Source: Nitrososphaerales archaeon (GTDB taxonomy: Archaea > Thermoproteota > Nitrososphaeria > Nitrososphaerales > Gagatemarchaeaceae). Taken from it: a DNA stretch of 8,736 nt. The stretch lies in assembly GCA_030039515.1 (NCBI GenBank), contig JASHVT010000145.1, positions 1 to 8,736 on the forward strand, written 5' to 3'. How positions within the stretch are numbered: the stretch's first letter is position 1; each line of letters begins with the position of its first letter. The notes below the pieces were generated by a model. It was not told the DNA's origin, searched no databases, and saw only the letters and a list, made by a program, of their open reading frames with translations. Both the position numbers and the translations under genes were made by a program. Below are positions 5,986 to 8,736 of this stretch, in pieces.

Positions 5986-7182
5986 TTGGAGATGACCCAG
6001 CTTCACAACTACATCACGCAGTCCAGGGCCCGGGTCAAGGGCAACAAGAGCACGCCCGTGGAGGACTTCGAGCCTCTGCTCGTCAGAGCCAAGGAGAGGC
6101 TGAGGACAACCGGCGCGAAGTCCCTTAGGGCCAACCTCAACGGCGTAATCGTCGAACTCGTCACCAACAGCGACCACCAGGCAGACTTCTGGTCCGGGAA
6201 CTGGTGGAAGGGCGACGACTCGGTTCTGCCGCACGCTCGGATATACTCGGCCACGGGTGTCGAGGGGATAGAGCCGTCGGCTTACTACTGCCCCGCGCTC
6301 AGGACCGCGCTCTTCCTGAACACGGAGTACTACGGACAGTGCAAGTCATGGGCGCTGGGCATGGCCGCTGCGATATTGGAGAAGGGCTTCAACACCCTAT
6401 CTATACATGGGGCCACCGCGCTCTACAAGGGGAGGGGCGCCGTCATCATCGCGCCTACAGGGACTGGAAAGACCACTCACTCCTTCAAGATATTCATGAA
6501 CGACCAGGGCAAGATCTGCGGCGACGACTGGGCTTACGTGGAGTTCCCCGACCCCATCCCGGCAGACCCCAGGGCGCCCCTGATGGCGAGGCAGCCCGAG
6601 AAGGCGCTGTACATGCGCTCAGAGTCGCAGAAGGAGCAACCATGGCTGCGCAGCGTCTTCGACAGGTCGATGAACGAGAACGTGACCATGAGAAAGGAAG
6701 ACTGCGAGTACCCTGTGGGAGAAGACATGTGCTCGGCGACGAAGGGAAGATGCGTGTTCAACGACGGCATGTCGTGGTGCTTCTACGCCTTCGGGAACTC
6801 CCGGGTGCTGGTGAAGAGGGAGGACATCCGCGGCCCCGGGAAGGTGGTCAACGAGGTACCCGTGGACCTCGTCGTCCTGCTCCGCAGAGACGACCACAGC
6901 CCCCCTGAGGTGAGGCTCACCTCCGACCAGGCGATAGACATCCTGCAGAAGGGCGAATACATGGTCCTCCCCGGCGCCGGGCCGAAGGAGAAGTGGGGGA
7001 CGATGTCATATGAGCCTTGGTATAACCCGTACCTCCTCGAGTTGGACCCCGCGAGGCAGGCCAAGTTCTTCAGGGCGATGTTCGAGAACTGGCGGGTGCC
7101 GTGCGTCATACTGAACACTGGAGTCGAAGGGATCCAGGAAAGTCATAACAGGATAGTGGCGGCGCTCGAGTCCTCAAACTGA
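5986..7182 (+). CDS. Divergent ATP-type PEP carboxykinase-like P-loop protein
   Basis: This product of about 398 residues is related to ATP-dependent phosphoenolpyruvate carboxykinase but is shorter than the usual 530-540. Visible matches in order: a Lys in YYGQCKSW (Lys120) where PEPCK has its Lys-Lys pair; His141 (LSIHGA) at the Mn-ligand histidine; the P-loop APTGTGKTTHS at 156-166; GDDW at 179-182 for the metal-binding Asp; NENVTMRKED around 232; NSR with Arg273 at the ATP/PEP-contact arginine; VRLTSDQA; and ILNTGVEG near the C-terminus (PEPCK: VNTGWNG). The N-terminal RSPKD motif that binds PEP carboxylate is not seen, so true PEPCK activity is doubtful and another phosphoryl-transfer role is possible. 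Four cysteines (240, 249, 256, 265) sit in the longer stretch between GDD and NSR. The start may be TTG 5986 (numbering used here) or ATG 5992. It follows the radical SAM gene and precedes a permease gene by 68 bases. Confidence 0.8.
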   Translation: MEMTQLHNYITQSRARVKGNKSTPVEDFEPLLVRAKERLRTTGAKSLRANLNGVIVELVTNSDHQADFWSGNWWKGDDSVLPHARIYSATGVEGIEPSAYYCPALRTALFLNTEYYGQCKSWALGMAAAILEKGFNTLSIHGATALYKGRGAVIIAPTGTGKTTHSFKIFMNDQGKICGDDWAYVEFPDPIPADPRAPLMARQPEKALYMRSESQKEQPWLRSVFDRSMNENVTMRKEDCEYPVGEDMCSATKGRCVFNDGMSWCFYAFGNSRVLVKREDIRGPGKVVNEVPVDLVVLLRRDDHSPPEVRLTSDQAIDILQKGEYMVLPGAGPKEKWGTMSYEPWYNPYLLELDPARQAKFFRAMFENWRVPCVILNTGVEGIQESHNRIVAALESSN

Positions 7183-7238
7183 GCAGCGAGAAGGGACCGA
7201 GAACACAGGCCATATCGCACTCCCAGATACCCGCGGTT

Positions 7239-7242
7239 GAGG
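7239..7242 (+). promoter_or_regulatory. Ribosome-binding site of the TSUP permease gene
   Basis: GAGG lies 8 bases before the GTG at 7251 and supports that start. The rest of the 68-base gap has no clear TATA box, so co-transcription with the upstream gene is likely. Confidence 0.55.
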
Positions 7243-7250
7243 CGGCAATC

Positions 7251-8087
7251 GTGATCGTACTCGAGTTCGTCCTCGTGATCTTCCTATCCTCGATATTCGC
7301 GGGAATATTCGGCTCGATCGTGGGTCTGGGTGGCGGGGTCGTCGTGATCCCGATCCTCACGCTCTTCCTCGGCGTCGACATACACTTCGCGATAGGCGCG
7401 AGCATAGTGGCGATAATAGGAACGTCGAGCGGGGCCGCATCGGTCTACGTCAAAGACAAGATCACCAACCTGAGAGTGGGGATGTTCTTGGAGCTCGGGA
7501 CCACGGCAGGGGCGATAGTCGGGGCGGCGCTGGCCGCCTACACGGACTCGGCGGCCCTCGAGCTTATCTTTGGGAGCATCCTTCTTGTGATGCTCATACC
7601 GACCGTGATGAGGCTCGGCGAGGACGTGCACAAGAGCCCTGAGCTCAAAGGCCTCTCAGAGAGGCTAAAGCTGACGGGGAAGTACGTCGACCCCTCTGGC
7701 AAGGAGGTAGAATACAACGCGACCAGACCCAAGACCGGCCTGGCAGGGATGGTGGTCGCGGGGATGCTGTCCGGTCTCTTGGGAATCGGCAGCGGCGCCT
7801 TCAAGGTTCTTTCCATGGACCTCGCGATGAAGCTGCCCATCAAGGTGTCGACCACCACCTCGAACTTCATGATCGGCGTGACCGCGGCCGCCAGCGCCGG
7901 GATCTACTATGCCCGAGGTGACGTGGATCCGCTCATCGTAGGTCCTGTGGCGTTGGGAATCCTGATCGGGGCTGCGATTGGCGCCCGCTACCTTGTAAGA
8001 GCGAAGAACCCCACGATAAGGAAGGCCTTCGCGGTCGTCCTGGCCATTGCGGCCGTTGAGATGATACTGAGCGCGTATGGGGTCTGA
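7251..8087 (+). CDS. TauE/SafE-family (TSUP) membrane permease
   Basis: This 278-residue integral membrane protein is of the TSUP family, whose characterised members move sulfite, sulfonates, sulfoacetate or similar organic anions. It shows the two-repeat architecture. The first half has GIFGSIVGLGGGVVVIP at residues 18-34 and the second has GMLSGLLGIGSGAFKV at 171-186, each opening a bundle of membrane helices. A hydrophilic cytoplasmic loop (about 121-162) joins the halves. ASIVAIIGTSSGA and STTTSNFMIGVTAAASA are the paired second-helix signatures. Length is typical for the family. The start is GTG at 7251 with GAGG 8 bases upstream. It is followed after 20 bases by the DUF1634-type gene, a common partner of TSUP permeases in archaea and bacteria. 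Substrate and direction cannot be read from the sequence. Confidence 0.93.
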   Translation: MIVLEFVLVIFLSSIFAGIFGSIVGLGGGVVVIPILTLFLGVDIHFAIGASIVAIIGTSSGAASVYVKDKITNLRVGMFLELGTTAGAIVGAALAAYTDSAALELIFGSILLVMLIPTVMRLGEDVHKSPELKGLSERLKLTGKYVDPSGKEVEYNATRPKTGLAGMVVAGMLSGLLGIGSGAFKVLSMDLAMKLPIKVSTTTSNFMIGVTAAASAGIYYARGDVDPLIVGPVALGILIGAAIGARYLVRAKNPTIRKAFAVVLAIAAVEMILSAYGV

Positions 8088-8090
8088 AGT

Positions 8091-8095
8091 GGAGG
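8091..8095 (+). promoter_or_regulatory. Ribosome-binding site of the DUF1634-type gene
   Basis: GGAGG begins 4 bases after the TSUP stop and lies 12 bases before the TTG at 8108. The spacing is slightly long, but it is the best match in the gap and favours TTG 8108 over ATG 8132. Confidence 0.45.
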
Positions 8096-8107
8096 CACGG
8101 TCGTTCG

Positions 8108-8518
8108 TTGGACCTTAGAGACCCCGACTCGATGAACGACGCGATCAGCGAGGTACTAAGGTATGGCGTGCTACTCTCCGCTGCCGTCACGCTCCTTGGA
8201 ACGGCCCTCCTGGCGGTCGACCTCGGGACATCGGGGACGGGCCCCCTCCTAACATATGACCAGTCGCGACTTCCTCACGGGACCTTTCCGGTCAGCCTTG
8301 GAGCCCTTCTCGGCGGCCTCGCGACGGCCCAGCCGTACTCGATAATAGAGCTCGGCGTCATCCTCTTGATCGCCACACCTGTCTCGCGCGTCGCTATCTC
8401 TATCTTCCTCTTCGCGGCAGAGAAGGACAGGACCTACGTCTACATCACCATGGTCGTGCTCGCCCTGCTGCTGTTCAGCATCCTGGTCACGCCTTTCATC
8501 CCTGGTTTCAACGCATAG
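8108..8518 (+). CDS. DUF1634-type small membrane protein
   Basis: This 136-residue protein has three to four hydrophobic helices: about 17-38, 62-72, 78-101 and 112-130. The family pattern is recognisable: an early ISEVLRYGVLLS helix start, then IIELGVILLIATPVSRVAISIF at 79-100, followed by a charged AEKDRTYVYIT and the last helix. DUF1634 proteins have no established biochemical role but recur next to TauE/SafE permeases, as here, 20 bases after one. A role as an accessory subunit of the permease is therefore inference. The start is TTG at 8108, with ATG at 8132 as an alternative that would remove only a short charged leader. Confidence 0.85.
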   Translation: MDLRDPDSMNDAISEVLRYGVLLSAAVTLLGTALLAVDLGTSGTGPLLTYDQSRLPHGTFPVSLGALLGGLATAQPYSIIELGVILLIATPVSRVAISIFLFAAEKDRTYVYITMVVLALLLFSILVTPFIPGFNA

Positions 8519-8520
8519 CT

Positions 8521-8736
8521 GTGACTCCAAGCATAATTACGACGCCGCCCTGCGGAAAGCCGTTGGCCACGAAGGCGGTATTCTTCGACTTCGGAGGCAC
8601 GCTCTTCGTGATCAGGCACCACGAGGTCCTGCGGACGCTGCTCCATGAAGAGGGCCGCGACGTGGGACCCGACTCGGTAAGGGACGCGTACTTCTCTGTA
8701 GAGCCATGGTGGCTTGCTGTCCACGGAACACAGGAG
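8521..8736 (+). CDS. HAD-superfamily hydrolase, N-terminal part (cut off by window edge)
   Basis: Only the first 72 codons are present. AVFFDFGGTLF is the HAD motif I region, with the nucleophile Asp at residue 23 counting from GTG 8521. The usual second acidic residue two positions on is Gly, giving DFGGT in place of DxDGT; the canonical residue acts as general acid in phosphatases. The following helical stretch (HEVLRTLLHEEG) fits the start of a cap domain. The GTG at 8521 lies 2 bases after the DUF1634-gene stop but has no Shine-Dalgarno sequence. TTG at 8563, preceded by GGAAAG, gives the more family-like start MATKAVFFDF. The gene probably belongs to the same transcript. Substrate class cannot be judged without motifs II-IV. 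Confidence 0.85.
   Translation, partial: MTPSIITTPPCGKPLATKAVFFDFGGTLFVIRHHEVLRTLLHEEGRDVGPDSVRDAYFSVEPWWLAVHGTQE

Noticed and set aside
6204..6908. 234-residue plus-strand frame inside the PEPCK-like gene
   Set aside because: A frame-shifted shadow of the PEPCK-like protein; the P-loop and other motifs are in the annotated frame.
5986..7182. Calling the PEPCK-like gene pckA or an HPr kinase
   Set aside because: The protein lacks RSPKD and is too short for pckA, while its downstream motifs (NENVT, NSR, ILNTG) follow PEPCK and not HPr kinase.

Overview
The window looks like a GC-rich archaeal chromosome segment. Three observations support an archaeon. TATA-like boxes sit at archaeal distances in the few AT-rich gaps. 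Ribosome-binding sites resemble AGGTGA or GGAGG. There is also a stand-alone Lrp/AsnC-type RAM-domain gene of a kind common in archaea. Most genes start with TTG or GTG. I cannot name the lineage; a Thermoproteota-type or Thermoplasmatota-type archaeon would fit, but that is a guess.

Left half (minus strand, about 4106 down to 1): a potassium-uptake operon. Transcription probably starts in the AT-rich gap near 4145. It reads first through a 98-residue stand-alone RAM (ligand-binding) protein, then kdpA, then kdpB, which overlaps kdpA by 8 bases and runs off the left edge about 17 codons before its expected end. kdpC, and any KdpD/KdpE sensor system, would lie outside the window. KdpA has all four selectivity-filter loops. 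KdpB has intact P-type ATPase motifs but carries an unusual polar insertion of about 34 residues in its nucleotide-binding domain.

Right half (plus strand, 4254 to 8736): five genes in a row. These are a radical SAM protein with a B12-binding-like N-terminal region; a short, divergent relative of ATP-dependent PEP carboxykinase; a TauE/SafE-type (TSUP) permease; a small DUF1634-type membrane protein; and the start of a HAD-family protein. The first two form the most interesting pair, because neither matches a textbook member of its family. The radical SAM protein lacks the usual DxHxxG cobalamin ligand motif. The PEPCK relative keeps the P-loop, GDD and NSR elements but lacks the PEP-binding RSPKD motif and has four evenly spaced cysteines. 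The TSUP/DUF1634 pair is a recurrent combination, probably for export or import of a sulfur-containing or organic anion. Whether all five genes act together cannot be decided here.

The gap between the two halves (4107-4253) is a divergent promoter region. I see no RNA genes, CRISPR arrays, insertion sequences or long repeats.
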